Positions 17,709 through 25,734 of a DNA stretch of 64,000 bases are shown in pieces; within the stretch, counting starts at the first letter, position 1, and every line of letters begins with the position of its first letter. Made by a program: the position numbers and the translations under genes. The DNA is from Candidatus Onthovicinus excrementipullorum (lineage in GTDB: Bacteria; Bacillota; Clostridia; Oscillospirales; Acutalibacteraceae), in the NCBI GenBank assembly GCA_018712345.1, contig DVHG01000010.1:186001-250000 (forward strand), given 5' to 3'. Below the pieces are notes generated by a model that saw only the letters and a program-made list of their open reading frames with translations, had not been told where the DNA came from and searched no databases.

Positions 17709-18403
17709 CTGTATACCTCCCTGAACAGTGCATCAATGCTCTTGCCGTATTTTTCGCGCAGGTTATCCGTCGTATCATGCATGCCGACGGCCCCCATGTT
17801 GAGGAATACGGCCTCGTCAAGCACCTTTTCGATATCCCAGATCAGGTGGGTGGAGAGGAGCACACAGGCCTCCTCGCTGCACGAGCGGATGATCGTATTC
17901 AAAATATAGTCCCGCGCCGCTGGGTCCACACCGCCGAGGGGCTCATCGAGCAGATAGAGCCTGGCCCGGCGTGCCATGACCATAATGAGCTGGACCTTCT
18001 CCTTATTGCCCTTGGACAGTGTCCGGATGCGGGCATCCAGCGGCAGCTGAAGGGAGGCGAGCATATCGATTGCACGCTGTCGGTCAAAGTCCTGATAAAA
18101 ATCCTCAAACAGCTCCAGAAGGTCCTTGACCTTCATCCAGTTTTGCAGATAGGAGCGCTCGGGCAGATAGGAGACGATGGCCTTTGTCTGCTCGCTTGGC
18201 GGATTCCCGCAGATGGTAATCTCTCCGCCGTCCGGACTGAGCAGGCCGGCGGCCATTTTAATGAGCGTGCTCTTGCCGCTCCCATTCGGGCCGAGCAGGC
18301 CGATGATGCGCCCGCTCTCCAGCGTCAGGTTCAGATTGTTCAGGGCCATAAAGGTGCCGTAGCGCTTTGTCAGGCCCTTGCAGGATAAAATAATCTCGCT
18401 CAT
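17702..18403 (-). CDS. ABC transporter ATP-binding protein (YtrB-like)
   Basis: A 233-residue ATPase with Walker A GPNGSGKST, a YLPERSYL Q-loop region, the variant signature LSKGNKEKVQL usual in YtrB/ABC-2 exporters, Walker B LYLLDEPLGGVDP and the switch His in STHL. It pairs with the permease gene at 16884. Its ATG overlaps the TGA of the GntR gene by 4 bases, so all three proteins are translationally coupled. Confidence 0.92.
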   Translation of the reverse strand: MSEIILSCKGLTKRYGTFMALNNLNLTLESGRIIGLLGPNGSGKSTLIKMAAGLLSPDGGEITICGNPPSEQTKAIVSYLPERSYLQNWMKVKDLLELFEDFYQDFDRQRAIDMLASLQLPLDARIRTLSKGNKEKVQLIMVMARRARLYLLDEPLGGVDPAARDYILNTIIRSCSEEACVLLSTHLIWDIEKVLDEAVFLNMGAVGMHDTTDNLREKYGKSIDALFREVYRC

Positions 18404-18768
18404 GCTTCTTCCTCCTTCAGTGCATCAATCATGGTGCACACCTCTTTCTTCTCAATGCCAAGCTCCCGCATGTCACGCAGAAATTTCTCAATCCGCTGCC
18501 TCGCGGCATCCCGTCGCAGCCGCTCGATCTTTTCCCGATCGTCCGTCAGGAAGCGGCCGCTCGTCCGTTGCGTGTAGATCAGACCGCTGTTTTCCATTTG
18601 TGTCAGCGCGCGCTGCATCGTATTCGGGTTGACGCCGGCCTCCGCGGCCAGTTCCCGCACAGCGGGCAGCCGGCTTCCCGGCGGATAGGTGCCGTTGATG
18701 ATTTTCTTTTCCAGTTCGTCGGTGAGCTGGAGATAAATCGGCAGATTCTCGTCCAGATCCCAAGGCAC
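18400..18768 (-). CDS. GntR-family transcriptional regulator, YtrA subfamily
   Basis: A 122-residue protein: winged helix at 10-77 (PIYLQLTDELEKKI, GSRLPAVRELAAEAGVNPNTMQRAL, RTSGRFL) plus a short helical tail. It starts at GTG 18768, with AAAAGGAGG 9 bases before it. It heads the operon with the ABC exporter and is expected to repress it. An imperfect palindrome overlaps its -10 region. This is the second YtrA-type module in the window; the two operators differ in sequence. Confidence 0.9.
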   Translation of the reverse strand: MPWDLDENLPIYLQLTDELEKKIINGTYPPGSRLPAVRELAAEAGVNPNTMQRALTQMENSGLIYTQRTSGRFLTDDREKIERLRRDAARQRIEKFLRDMRELGIEKKEVCTMIDALKEEEA

Positions 18769-18803
18769 GATAACAGACCTCCTTTTTGTATCAATGTGTT
18801 ACT

Positions 18804-18843
18804 GTACTATATGAATAATACAACAGAACAATTCATTTGTCAA
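18804..18843 (-). promoter_or_regulatory. Promoter and likely operator of the GntR-ABC operon
   Basis: On the minus strand TTGACA (18843-18838) and TATTAT (18820-18815) are 17 bases apart. GTATTAT-TCAT-ATAGTAC (18821-18804) is an imperfect palindrome (6 of 7 pairs) over the -10. Confidence 0.75.
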
Positions 18844-18938
18844 CCCTTTTTTTAAAATTATTTTTTGGCAGGCGAATTGGGATTATCCGGCCATCGGGGT
18901 GGGGCTCTCCTGTCACTCCGCTCCTTATCAAATAAATA

Positions 18939-18964
18939 TTGCCCAGGCTGTTCGGTCTGGGCAA
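18939..18964 (-). terminator. Terminator after the putative 47-residue membrane peptide gene
   Basis: TTGCCCAG and CTGGGCAA arms enclose a GC-rich loop. On the minus strand AATATTTATTTG follows. Confidence 0.6.
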
Positions 18965-18978
18965 GGTGGTAATAGGGA

Positions 18979-19122
18979 TTAGAATTGAAGTACGCGCTTC
19001 ATCCGGATGCCTGTCAGTACCAGGAACAGCGCTGGCATCCCCAGGCTGATAAGCACGCAGATCAGGGTGTAGAGGATTGCCGTCCGCCACCGGAACCAGC
19101 TGTGCGGCAAAGCGGCGTTCAA
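18979..19122 (-). CDS. Possible small membrane protein (47 residues, TTG start)
   Basis: The frame reads MNAALPHSWFRWRTAILYTL and continues as one hydrophobic helix (about residues 14-39) with a basic end (RMKRVLQF). AAAGG is 8 bases before the TTG, and a terminator begins 15 bases after the stop. A competing frame starts at ATG 19138 behind GAGGTG and begins MKGIFIERRFAAQL. It runs through the terminator and loses the helix, so either it is spurious or a single-base shift joins the two. This is the only gene candidate in 18850-19230. Confidence 0.4.
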   Translation of the reverse strand: MNAALPHSWFRWRTAILYTLICVLISLGMPALFLVLTGIRMKRVLQF

Positions 19123-19237
19123 TAAAGATGCCTTTCATTTTACACCTCTTTTCAGGAAAAGAAAATTATTTTTTTTCTAAAACTAAAAAACTGCAATACT
19201 ATTTTAACAATATTTTAACAATAAAAAATATAAGCTA

Positions 19238-19266
19238 TTGTTTTTTTTGTTTAATTATGCTATATT
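19238..19266 (+). promoter_or_regulatory. Promoter of the GPH transporter gene
   Basis: TTGTTT (19238-19243) and TATATT (19261-19266) are 17 bases apart, with an extended TGC just before the -10, in an AT-rich stretch. Confidence 0.6.
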
Positions 19267-19321
19267 AAATTTTGTTGTTACTTTAATGAAACTGAGAATG
19301 GGGAAAGGGATGGTGTGTCAA

Positions 19322-20827
19322 ATGGCTGAAACAGCGCAGGCGGCCCCGGAAAAACGTCAAAAGCGGTATGTCGGCGTCAAGGAGACGTTGATCTACGGTA
19401 TCGCCAACGGCGGACAGTGTATGAGCTATACGTTCCTGTCCTCCTATTTGACGTATTTCTTTGTCAACGTGTTCAATATTGAACCCGGCGCGGTAGCGAC
19501 GATGATCTTTGTCCTGGGGATCTGGGATACGATCAATGATCCGCTCATGGGCTCTTTTATCGACAAGACGCGCACCCGCTACGGGAAGCTGCGCCCCTAC
19601 CTGTTCCTAGTACCCATCCCGCTGGCGGTCGCCACGGTGATGCTCTTCTCCGGGCCGATGTTCTTTGTGGGTGAGCCTTCAAACTCCATCAAAAAAATAG
19701 TGTATATGTATATCTCCTATCTGATTTGGGAGATGCTGTATACCATTGGCGACGTCCCGTTCTGGGGCCTTTCCGCCTCGAATTCCCCGAACCCGCTCGA
19801 CCGCTCCCGTTCCATCGGATCAGCGCGCTTTATCTCTTCCATTCTGGGAGGGATTCCGGGCCTTGTGATCGCGCCCGTCATTGATATTGTCCAATCGGGG
19901 ACGACCTCCATCACCCTGCCTCAGGCATTTGCTGTGCTGGGCCTGGTGGTATCTGTTGTGGGGATGGGGCTCTTTTCGCTCAGCGGCATCTGCTGCAAGG
20001 AGCGCATCCTACAGCCCATGGATGATCCGCAGCTGCTCGACGGTTTTAAGAGCCTGATCCACAACAAGCCCCTGCTTATCATTGTGCTGGCAAATGTGCT
20101 CGGCTGTCTGGGCGGTATATGGAATACTTTCCAGAACTATCTGTACATCGATGTTCTCGGATCCGCGTCCTTGGGGATTATTCTGGGGATCCCAGGAGCT
20201 GTTACGGGATTTTTGAGCTATGCAGTTGTCCCGTTCCTGAAAAAGCGCATGGATAATAAGCAGGTGCTCATCTTCTCCACCGTGTTCCGTGCCATCCTGA
20301 ATGCGGTGTGCTTCTTTATCGGCCTGGGGTTCCTGCACAATACGGCAGTGCTCAGCCTGATTATCGTGGTGCGCGGTACCATCTATGCGCTTTTCAACGC
20401 GGTGGATATGATTATCCCCACGGAGATGATCGGCGATACGGTCGACTATATGGAGTGGAAGAGCGGCAAGCGCAATGAGGGCATGAGCTTTTCCGTGCTG
20501 ACATTTGTCGGCAAGTTTACCGGGTCCATGTCCAAGTCCTTCGGGACAGCTGCCCTGACACTTATCGGCTATCAGACCGCCGTCAACGGGCAGATCGTTG
20601 TCCAGACAATGGATACACAGCGCGGAATCTGGGCGTTTTTTACCATTCTGACGGCAATTTTCAGTTTGATCGGTATCATCCCCTACATATTCTATAAGCT
20701 CGACGGCAAGACCATGAAAAAGGTGCGTGCCGACCTTGATGAGCGCCGGGAACAGCTCACGGAGGAGGTCACGGAGATGGCCGCAGCCGGCCAGAATGAC
20801 GGACAGGAGGCGGAGCGGAATGGCTAA
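19322..20827 (+). CDS. GPH-family (MelB-like) sugar:cation symporter
   Basis: A 501-residue, 12-segment transporter. The N-terminal block GIWDTINDPLMGSFIDKTRTRYGKLRPYL is the hallmark of glycoside-pentoside-hexuronide symporters, and MEWKSGKRNEGMSFS is the family's late loop. The substrate is unknown. ATG 19322 is chosen, with GGGGAAAGGG about 11 bases upstream; in-frame GTG 19313 and ATG 19310 are closer alternatives. No glycosidase is adjacent. The next gene overlaps its stop and is likely cotranscribed. Confidence 0.88.
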   Translation: MAETAQAAPEKRQKRYVGVKETLIYGIANGGQCMSYTFLSSYLTYFFVNVFNIEPGAVATMIFVLGIWDTINDPLMGSFIDKTRTRYGKLRPYLFLVPIPLAVATVMLFSGPMFFVGEPSNSIKKIVYMYISYLIWEMLYTIGDVPFWGLSASNSPNPLDRSRSIGSARFISSILGGIPGLVIAPVIDIVQSGTTSITLPQAFAVLGLVVSVVGMGLFSLSGICCKERILQPMDDPQLLDGFKSLIHNKPLLIIVLANVLGCLGGIWNTFQNYLYIDVLGSASLGIILGIPGAVTGFLSYAVVPFLKKRMDNKQVLIFSTVFRAILNAVCFFIGLGFLHNTAVLSLIIVVRGTIYALFNAVDMIIPTEMIGDTVDYMEWKSGKRNEGMSFSVLTFVGKFTGSMSKSFGTAALTLIGYQTAVNGQIVVQTMDTQRGIWAFFTILTAIFSLIGIIPYIFYKLDGKTMKKVRADLDERREQLTEEVTEMAAAGQNDGQEAERNG

Positions 20828-21539
20828 TAAATGTCCCAAGTGCGGGGGAAAGCTCAGCCCACTCTACTTGAAGCAGAATTGCCCGCACTGCGGCGTCAAC
20901 CTGGTATACTATAACGCCGAGGAGCGTCTGGAGCAGGACGCCATCAAGGCGGAGGCGGAGTGGGAGGCGCTCGACCGCTGGCTCGTCCGGCTCAAGAGCG
21001 CGACAATTCAGGGGCCGCTGCCCATCATCCGGATGATCTGGGCATTTGTCCCGCTGGTCCTGCTGGCCCTGCTGCCGCTGTTCCACACGCAGCTGAATTT
21101 CCCCTTTGTGGAGGAGGGCGTGCGTTCCATCAACGGTATTTCCGCCGTGATGGATATTTTCAGCATGAACTTTTCAGCGCTGGGTGCACTTGGGGAGATT
21201 GAGGCTCTGTCCACTGTCCCTGTGCAGACATATCTCTATATGGGCTGTCTGCTGCTGGCGGCTCTGTTTGCGGCGCTGCTCATTCTCTTTGTCGCATTCT
21301 CGTACACCAAACATGGCGAACTGCGCAATATCATTTTTTCCATCGTTTCCCTTGCGGCGACGGTTGCCGCTGCGCTGCTGTATGTCCGGGTGTACACCAG
21401 CTCTGGCCTGATCGGGCTGGAGATTGCCACCTGTGAAATCGGCATTGGTATCTGGCTCACCGTGGCCGCGCTCGCCGTCTACATGGTGCTCAATCTCATT
21501 ATGATGGTGCGCCGGAAAAAACGGGAGGCTGCCGAGTAA
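20820..21539 (+). CDS. Zinc-ribbon membrane protein of unknown function
   Basis: A 239-residue protein that starts with a double CxxC zinc ribbon (CPKCGG at 5-10, CPHCGV at 21-26). An acidic helical stretch (30-55) and four membrane segments follow (about 65-85, 140-165, 170-195 and 205-228). ATG 20820 follows AGGAGG by 9 bases and overlaps the transporter stop, so the two are translationally coupled. No family name is recognised beyond the ribbon. A terminator follows. Confidence 0.7.
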   Translation: MANKCPKCGGKLSPLYLKQNCPHCGVNLVYYNAEERLEQDAIKAEAEWEALDRWLVRLKSATIQGPLPIIRMIWAFVPLVLLALLPLFHTQLNFPFVEEGVRSINGISAVMDIFSMNFSALGALGEIEALSTVPVQTYLYMGCLLLAALFAALLILFVAFSYTKHGELRNIIFSIVSLAATVAAALLYVRVYTSSGLIGLEIATCEIGIGIWLTVAALAVYMVLNLIMMVRRKKREAAE

Positions 21540-21568
21540 TAGCGTACAGCATAATAAATGGTAAAAGG

Positions 21569-21600
21569 AGAGCCCTCCGGCATCACATCCGGAGGGCTCT
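21569..21600. terminator. Bidirectional intrinsic terminator
   Basis: AGAGCCCTCCGG and CCGGAGGGCTCT form a 12-base-pair stem with an 8-base loop between convergent genes. Confidence 0.88.
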
Positions 21601-21611
21601 TTGTCTACTGG

Positions 21612-22184
21612 TTATTTGATCTGCCGGATCCGGCTCCCACGGACCAGAAAGGCGTGTTCAGCAATTTCAATCATGGCGCGGTCGTTCATGGAGTCGGTAT
21701 AAAAATTGCGGACCTCGGCCTCCGGATAGTACGCGTGCAGGAGCGTAACCTTGTTTTCCATAAAGCACAGGCGGCGGAATTTACCGGTGGCGGGATCAAT
21801 ACTGGAGCCGATATACCTGTGAATGCCCATTCGCCGCATAATCTCATCAAGGAGGAAGTCTGTGGTTCCGGAGATGATGATGTCGTCCTCGCGCCGTACT
21901 GCTGCATACCAAGGCTTGATCTTTTTCTCATGACGGTCCCAAAACTGCACCGAGCTCTCCCGCAGATCCCCCATTTTTACGTAATAGCTCTCCAAAAAGG
22001 CGGCATAGGCCGCCACGGCCTGCTCTACGGTGAACAGGTGCAGGGCGTCCTTGATCCCGATACAGGCCAGCCCCGGCAGGTGCGGCCAGATTCCGGGATC
22101 CCGGCGCATATACCAGAGGATAAAATCCACCAGGGATTCTCCCCGGTAGATCGTGTTATCAAAATCATAGACATTGACTTTCAT
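21612..22184 (-). CDS. HAD-IB family phosphatase (SerB-like)
   Basis: A 190-residue protein with motif I YDFDNTIYRGES (Asp7, Asp9), motif II IISGTTDFLL, the Lys-containing ENKVTLL and the late YTDSMNDRAM (motif IV Asp residues). Relatives dephosphorylate phosphoserine or lipid phosphates such as phosphatidylglycerophosphate; the substrate is open. It is a single gene, convergent with the zinc-ribbon gene. Confidence 0.82.
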   Translation of the reverse strand: MKVNVYDFDNTIYRGESLVDFILWYMRRDPGIWPHLPGLACIGIKDALHLFTVEQAVAAYAAFLESYYVKMGDLRESSVQFWDRHEKKIKPWYAAVRREDDIIISGTTDFLLDEIMRRMGIHRYIGSSIDPATGKFRRLCFMENKVTLLHAYYPEAEVRNFYTDSMNDRAMIEIAEHAFLVRGSRIRQIK

Positions 22185-22382
22185 GTGGTCTCCCCCCGTG
22201 GCAGCGCGGTGTTTCCGTAGGTATTGTAGCGGTTCCGATGCCGGAAATCAAGTCCCCGGTTTGCATTTTTCCCATCGGGATAGTATAATCTACCATATGA
22301 TCGCCGGGGCGGGGGAATGCCCCACAATGTACCGCTTTAAGTGATGACTATACGTTTTTCAATATAGAATGGGAGTGACACG

Positions 22383-23417
22383 ATGAAGCTTGCTCTGATC
22401 GCGGCCGATCCCGCGGCTGCGCGGGAAAAGCTGCGGGGGTTCTCCGGCCCTGTGACGGAGATCGGCCTTGCGGATGGGGAATATCAGGCGCTGCGCCGCG
22501 CCGCAGAGAGTGACGCAGATTATGTCTTGAAGGTCAATGACGTCCGGGCGGCCGCCGAAGGGGAACTCATGCGCGCCGCCGCCCTTGCGGGGGAGAAGGC
22601 GCTCGTGATCGGCCGCGGGGAAAAGCCCGGCCTTTCCGGCTTTATGATGCGGCTCGTGTACACCTATTCCTTCCGGATCTTCATGAGGTGCGGCGCGCCG
22701 CTGTTTCTTCTGATCGACAGGCGCAGGCTCGCGGAATATCTGGAGGACTGCACCCCTGACTTTGTCTGCCTGGATGCGGCTGTAATTGCCTCTGCCTATT
22801 ATGATCACGCGCCCATCGGCGCGGTGGACTGCGCGGCGGCCTCCCGCTATGCGGCGGAGACAGCGGGCCGGGTGTTTGGCCATGTGTTCCACTCGCTGAA
22901 AACGTTCAAGCAGCTCGACCTGCGCCTGCAAAAGCGATATGGGGTGTACAAGCAGGAGGAGACGCACCGGCGGGAGATGGGCGCCGTGGACAGGGTGCTC
23001 GCCCTTGCCCACCGGGAGATGGTCACCTACCTGATCTTCGGCGTACTGACCACGGTCGTCAATTACGTCGTCTACTGGCTGTGCACGCTGATCCTGACCC
23101 CGGATGTTTTCCTGCGGGATAAGAATTATCTGGTCTCTAATGGGATCTCCTGGATGGCGGCGGTGGCATTTGCGTATGTGACCAACAAGCTCTTCGTCTT
23201 TGGCAGCCACAGTTGGAAGCCGTCCACCGTCGCGCGGGAGGTCGTGGCCTTTGTGGGTGCGCGCCTGCTCTCTCTCGTGTTTGATATGGGGATCATGTTC
23301 ATATGTGTCTCACTGATCGGGATCAATGAGTTTATTGCCAAACTGATTGCGCAGATTGTGGTTGTGATCCTCAATTATATTTTCAGCAAACTGTTCATTT
23401 TCCGAAAGAAAAAGTGA
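22383..23417 (+). CDS. GtrA-family membrane protein with degenerate glycosyltransferase-like N-terminal domain
   Basis: A 344-residue protein. Residues about 218-342 form a four-helix GtrA domain (YLIFGVLTTVVNYVVYW.., AVAFAYVTNKLFVF, the final NYIFSKLFIFRKKK), found in proteins that move undecaprenyl-linked sugars. The first 190 residues look like the acceptor half of a DPM1-type GT2 enzyme (GEKALVIGRGEKPGLSGFMMRLVYTYSFRIF) but no nucleotide-sugar DxD is visible, so the transferase part is probably inactive or acts as a binding domain. The ATG follows GGGAGTG. It stands alone, upstream of the rimP operon promoter. Confidence 0.75.
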   Translation: MKLALIAADPAAAREKLRGFSGPVTEIGLADGEYQALRRAAESDADYVLKVNDVRAAAEGELMRAAALAGEKALVIGRGEKPGLSGFMMRLVYTYSFRIFMRCGAPLFLLIDRRRLAEYLEDCTPDFVCLDAAVIASAYYDHAPIGAVDCAAASRYAAETAGRVFGHVFHSLKTFKQLDLRLQKRYGVYKQEETHRREMGAVDRVLALAHREMVTYLIFGVLTTVVNYVVYWLCTLILTPDVFLRDKNYLVSNGISWMAAVAFAYVTNKLFVFGSHSWKPSTVAREVVAFVGARLLSLVFDMGIMFICVSLIGINEFIAKLIAQIVVVILNYIFSKLFIFRKKK

Positions 23418-23453
23418 CAGGCGGGCCATAAACCGCCGAAAAACAGGAAAAAC

Positions 23454-23482
23454 TTGATTTTTTGCTTTTTCTGTGCTATACT
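23454..23482 (+). promoter_or_regulatory. Promoter of the rimP-nusA-infB operon
   Basis: TTGATT (23454-23459) and TATACT (23477-23482) are 17 bases apart, with an extended TGC before the -10. Confidence 0.75.
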
Positions 23483-23503
23483 ACCATGCGTAAGCATGAT
23501 GTC

Positions 23504-23527
23504 AGAGAGTGGGGCAACCCGCTCTCT
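23504..23527 (+). promoter_or_regulatory. Leader hairpin upstream of rimP
   Basis: AGAGAGTGGG pairs with CCCGCTCTCT around GCAA, 10 base pairs with a tetraloop, about 20 bases after the promoter. A similar GAGAGTGGG hairpin commonly precedes rimP in Firmicutes; its function is not settled. Confidence 0.6.
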
Positions 23528-23575
23528 GCTTCATATAGGGGCTTTTTCCCCGACTGACAGCGAGGAGGAATGGCT

Positions 23576-24040
23576 TTGGCAAAGGGTTCTACAGTGGACG
23601 CGGTGCGCGCGCTCGTGCAGCCATATGCGGATCAGCTTGGGCTGACGCTCTGGGATGTGACCTTCACCAAGGAGGGGGCATCCTGGTACCTGCGTATCTA
23701 TATCGATAAGGAGGGCGGTGTCAACATTGATGACTGCGCTGCTCTGAGCCGGGCGGTCGATGAGCCGCTCGACGAGGCGGACCCGATCGACAAGGCCTAT
23801 TTTCTGGAGGTCTGCTCCCCGGGGATCGAGCGGGAGCTGCGCCGGGAAGAGCACTTTATGGCCTATCTGGGGCAGCGGATTAAGGTGAAGCTGATCCGGT
23901 CGGAGGACGGCCCGCGTGAATTTTCCGGCACCCTGGCAGACTACCGGGACGGCATGCTGACGGTGGAGACGGAGCAGGGGGCCCGCACATTCAGTAAAAA
24001 AGACGCCGCGCACATCAATGCGGACGATTTTGGAGGGTAA
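23576..24040 (+). CDS. rimP: Ribosome maturation factor RimP
   Basis: A 154-residue protein needed for 30S subunit assembly. The YLRIYIDKEGGVNIDDCAALSRAVDEPLDE block and the VCSPGIERELRREEHF block are diagnostic; the C-terminal half is the Sm-like domain. TTG 23576 is preferred: GAGGAGG (23562-23568) is 7 bases upstream, whereas ATG 23570 nearly touches it. First gene of the transcription/translation operon, 5 bases before nusA. Confidence 0.95.
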   Translation: MAKGSTVDAVRALVQPYADQLGLTLWDVTFTKEGASWYLRIYIDKEGGVNIDDCAALSRAVDEPLDEADPIDKAYFLEVCSPGIERELRREEHFMAYLGQRIKVKLIRSEDGPREFSGTLADYRDGMLTVETEQGARTFSKKDAAHINADDFGG

Positions 24041-24045
24041 ATAAC

Positions 24046-25113
24046 ATGGTCAATGAAGAATTTTTCCAGGCGGTCAAGATGCTCGAGAGTGAAAAGGGCA
24101 TTCCCGCGGACTATCTGTATGAGAAGATCCGCACGGCGATCGTCGTCGCCATCCGCCACGACTATAACGGCAAGGATATCGTCTTCTGCGATATTGACCC
24201 AGAGAAAAACGAGCTGAAGGTATATGTGCGCAAGAATGTCGTGGATGAGATTGAGGACGCGGATACCGATATCACCGTCGACGCTGCCAAACAATATAAT
24301 AAGGATGCCGTAGCGGGCGATTTTGTGGATATTCCGCTGGAGACGCATGACCTCGGCCGTATTGCGGCCCAGACGGCCAAGCACGTTATCCGTCAGGGAA
24401 TCCGCGAGGCGGAGCGCGGCAGCATCATGCAGGAGTTCCGCTCCAAGCAGCAGGAGATTGTCACCGCGCGTGTCGACCGGATTGACCCCGTGACGGGCAA
24501 CGCCTCCCTGGAGATGGATAACTTCCAGGCTACGCTCATCAAAAACGAGCAGGTCCCCGGCGAAGAGCTGCACGAGGGTCAGCTCATTAAGGTCTATATC
24601 GTGGAGGTGCGCGATTCTGAGCGCGGGCCGCGTGTGATGATCTCGCGCACGCATCCCGGCATGATCCGCCGCCTGTTTGAAAACGAGGTGCCGGAGATCT
24701 ATGACGGCACGGTGGAGATCAAGTCCGTCGCCCGCGAGGCCGGCATGCGCTCCAAGATCGCCGTGAGCAGCAGGGATGAAAATGTCGATCCCATCGGCTC
24801 CTGCATTGGGCCGCACGGCTCCCGCGTAGGCGCCGTGGTAGATGCGCTCGGCGGGGAGAAGATCGATGTCGTCAAGTACGATGAGGATCCGGCCGTATTC
24901 GTCGCCTCCGCGCTGGCGCCGGCCACTGTGTTGGGTGTCGATGTTGAGGAGGGGGAGAACGGCACGGTCTGCCATGTCACCGTACCGGACGGCCAGCTCT
25001 CCCTGGCTATCGGCAACAAGGGGCAGAACGCCCGCCTTGCCGCCAAGCTGACCGGCTGCAAGATTGACATCAGCCCGGAGAGCGGTTTCTATGAGGGGCC
25101 GTCCGAGAAGTAA
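24046..25113 (+). CDS. nusA: Transcription termination/antitermination protein NusA
   Basis: A 355-residue RNA polymerase-binding factor. The N-terminal polymerase-binding domain (1-125), S1 domain (about 133-200) and two KH domains (about 205-340, with GSCIGPHGSRVGAVVDAL and LAIGNKGQNARLAAKLTG) are present. The acidic C-terminal repeats of E. coli NusA are absent, as in Firmicutes. The ATG follows GGAGGGT. It modulates pausing and termination and so also affects the attenuators in this window. Confidence 0.97.
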   Translation: MVNEEFFQAVKMLESEKGIPADYLYEKIRTAIVVAIRHDYNGKDIVFCDIDPEKNELKVYVRKNVVDEIEDADTDITVDAAKQYNKDAVAGDFVDIPLETHDLGRIAAQTAKHVIRQGIREAERGSIMQEFRSKQQEIVTARVDRIDPVTGNASLEMDNFQATLIKNEQVPGEELHEGQLIKVYIVEVRDSERGPRVMISRTHPGMIRRLFENEVPEIYDGTVEIKSVAREAGMRSKIAVSSRDENVDPIGSCIGPHGSRVGAVVDALGGEKIDVVKYDEDPAVFVASALAPATVLGVDVEEGENGTVCHVTVPDGQLSLAIGNKGQNARLAAKLTGCKIDISPESGFYEGPSEK

Positions 25114-25154
25114 TCCGGCAGGGCTGAGCCATTATATAAAGGGGGGATTTCTCC

Positions 25155-25427
25155 TTGGTCCAGAAAAAGAAAATACCGCTGCGCAAATGCTCCGGCTGCG
25201 GGGAAATGAAGCCTAAAAAGGAGCTGGTCCGCGTTGTGCGCAGCCCGCAGGGGGAAGTCTCGCTCGATCTCACGGGGAAGGCCCCGGGCCGCGGCGCCTA
25301 TCTGTGCAGGAGCGTTGAGTGTTTTGCCCGCGCCCGCAAGGCCAAGCGGTTCGAGCGCTCGCTCGCGTGCTCCATCCCCGAGGATGTCTATGACCGCATG
25401 GAAGGGGAGATCCGGAAAAATGAGTGA
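25155..25427 (+). CDS. ylxR: YlxR family RNA-binding protein
   Basis: A 90-residue DUF448 protein with the signature RKCSGCGEMKPKKELVRVVR and GRGAYLCRSVEC. It is always found between nusA and infB in Firmicutes and has been linked to RNA or nucleoid binding. TTG start at 25155 behind AAAGGGGGG. It overlaps ylxQ by 8 bases. Confidence 0.93.
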   Translation: MVQKKKIPLRKCSGCGEMKPKKELVRVVRSPQGEVSLDLTGKAPGRGAYLCRSVECFARARKAKRFERSLACSIPEDVYDRMEGEIRKNE

Positions 25428-25734
25428 CGCTTTTCTGAATCTGCTCGGCCTGGCGCGCAGGGCTTCCAGACTCTCGCCCGGGCATGATGCGGCGCTCGCC
25501 GCGGTCCTCAGGCGGCGAGCCAGGCTGATCCTGCTCACCTCGGATGCCTCCGAGCGGCTCGTGCGCGAGTTCGTCCGGGCGGGCGAGGAGCGGATCACCA
25601 TATTGAAGCTGCGGTACACGATGGATGAGATCTATCACGCGGCGGGCGTCAGGGCGGCAGTTCTGACGATTGACGACGAGGGGTTTGCACGCAAGCTGCA
25701 AGAATTGAATAATCGGGAGGAAACCAGCCTATGA
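25420..25734 (+). CDS. ylxQ: L7Ae-family (YlxQ) ribosomal/kink-turn binding protein
   Basis: A 104-residue protein with the L7Ae fold ([48 protein letters not shown]). YlxQ is not essential and is thought to bind RNA kink-turns. ATG 25420 overlaps the ylxR end and the stop overlaps the infB start, so the three are coupled. Confidence 0.88.
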   Translation: MSDAFLNLLGLARRASRLSPGHDAALAAVLRRRARLILLTSDASERLVREFVRAGEERITILKLRYTMDEIYHAAGVRAAVLTIDDEGFARKLQELNNREETSL

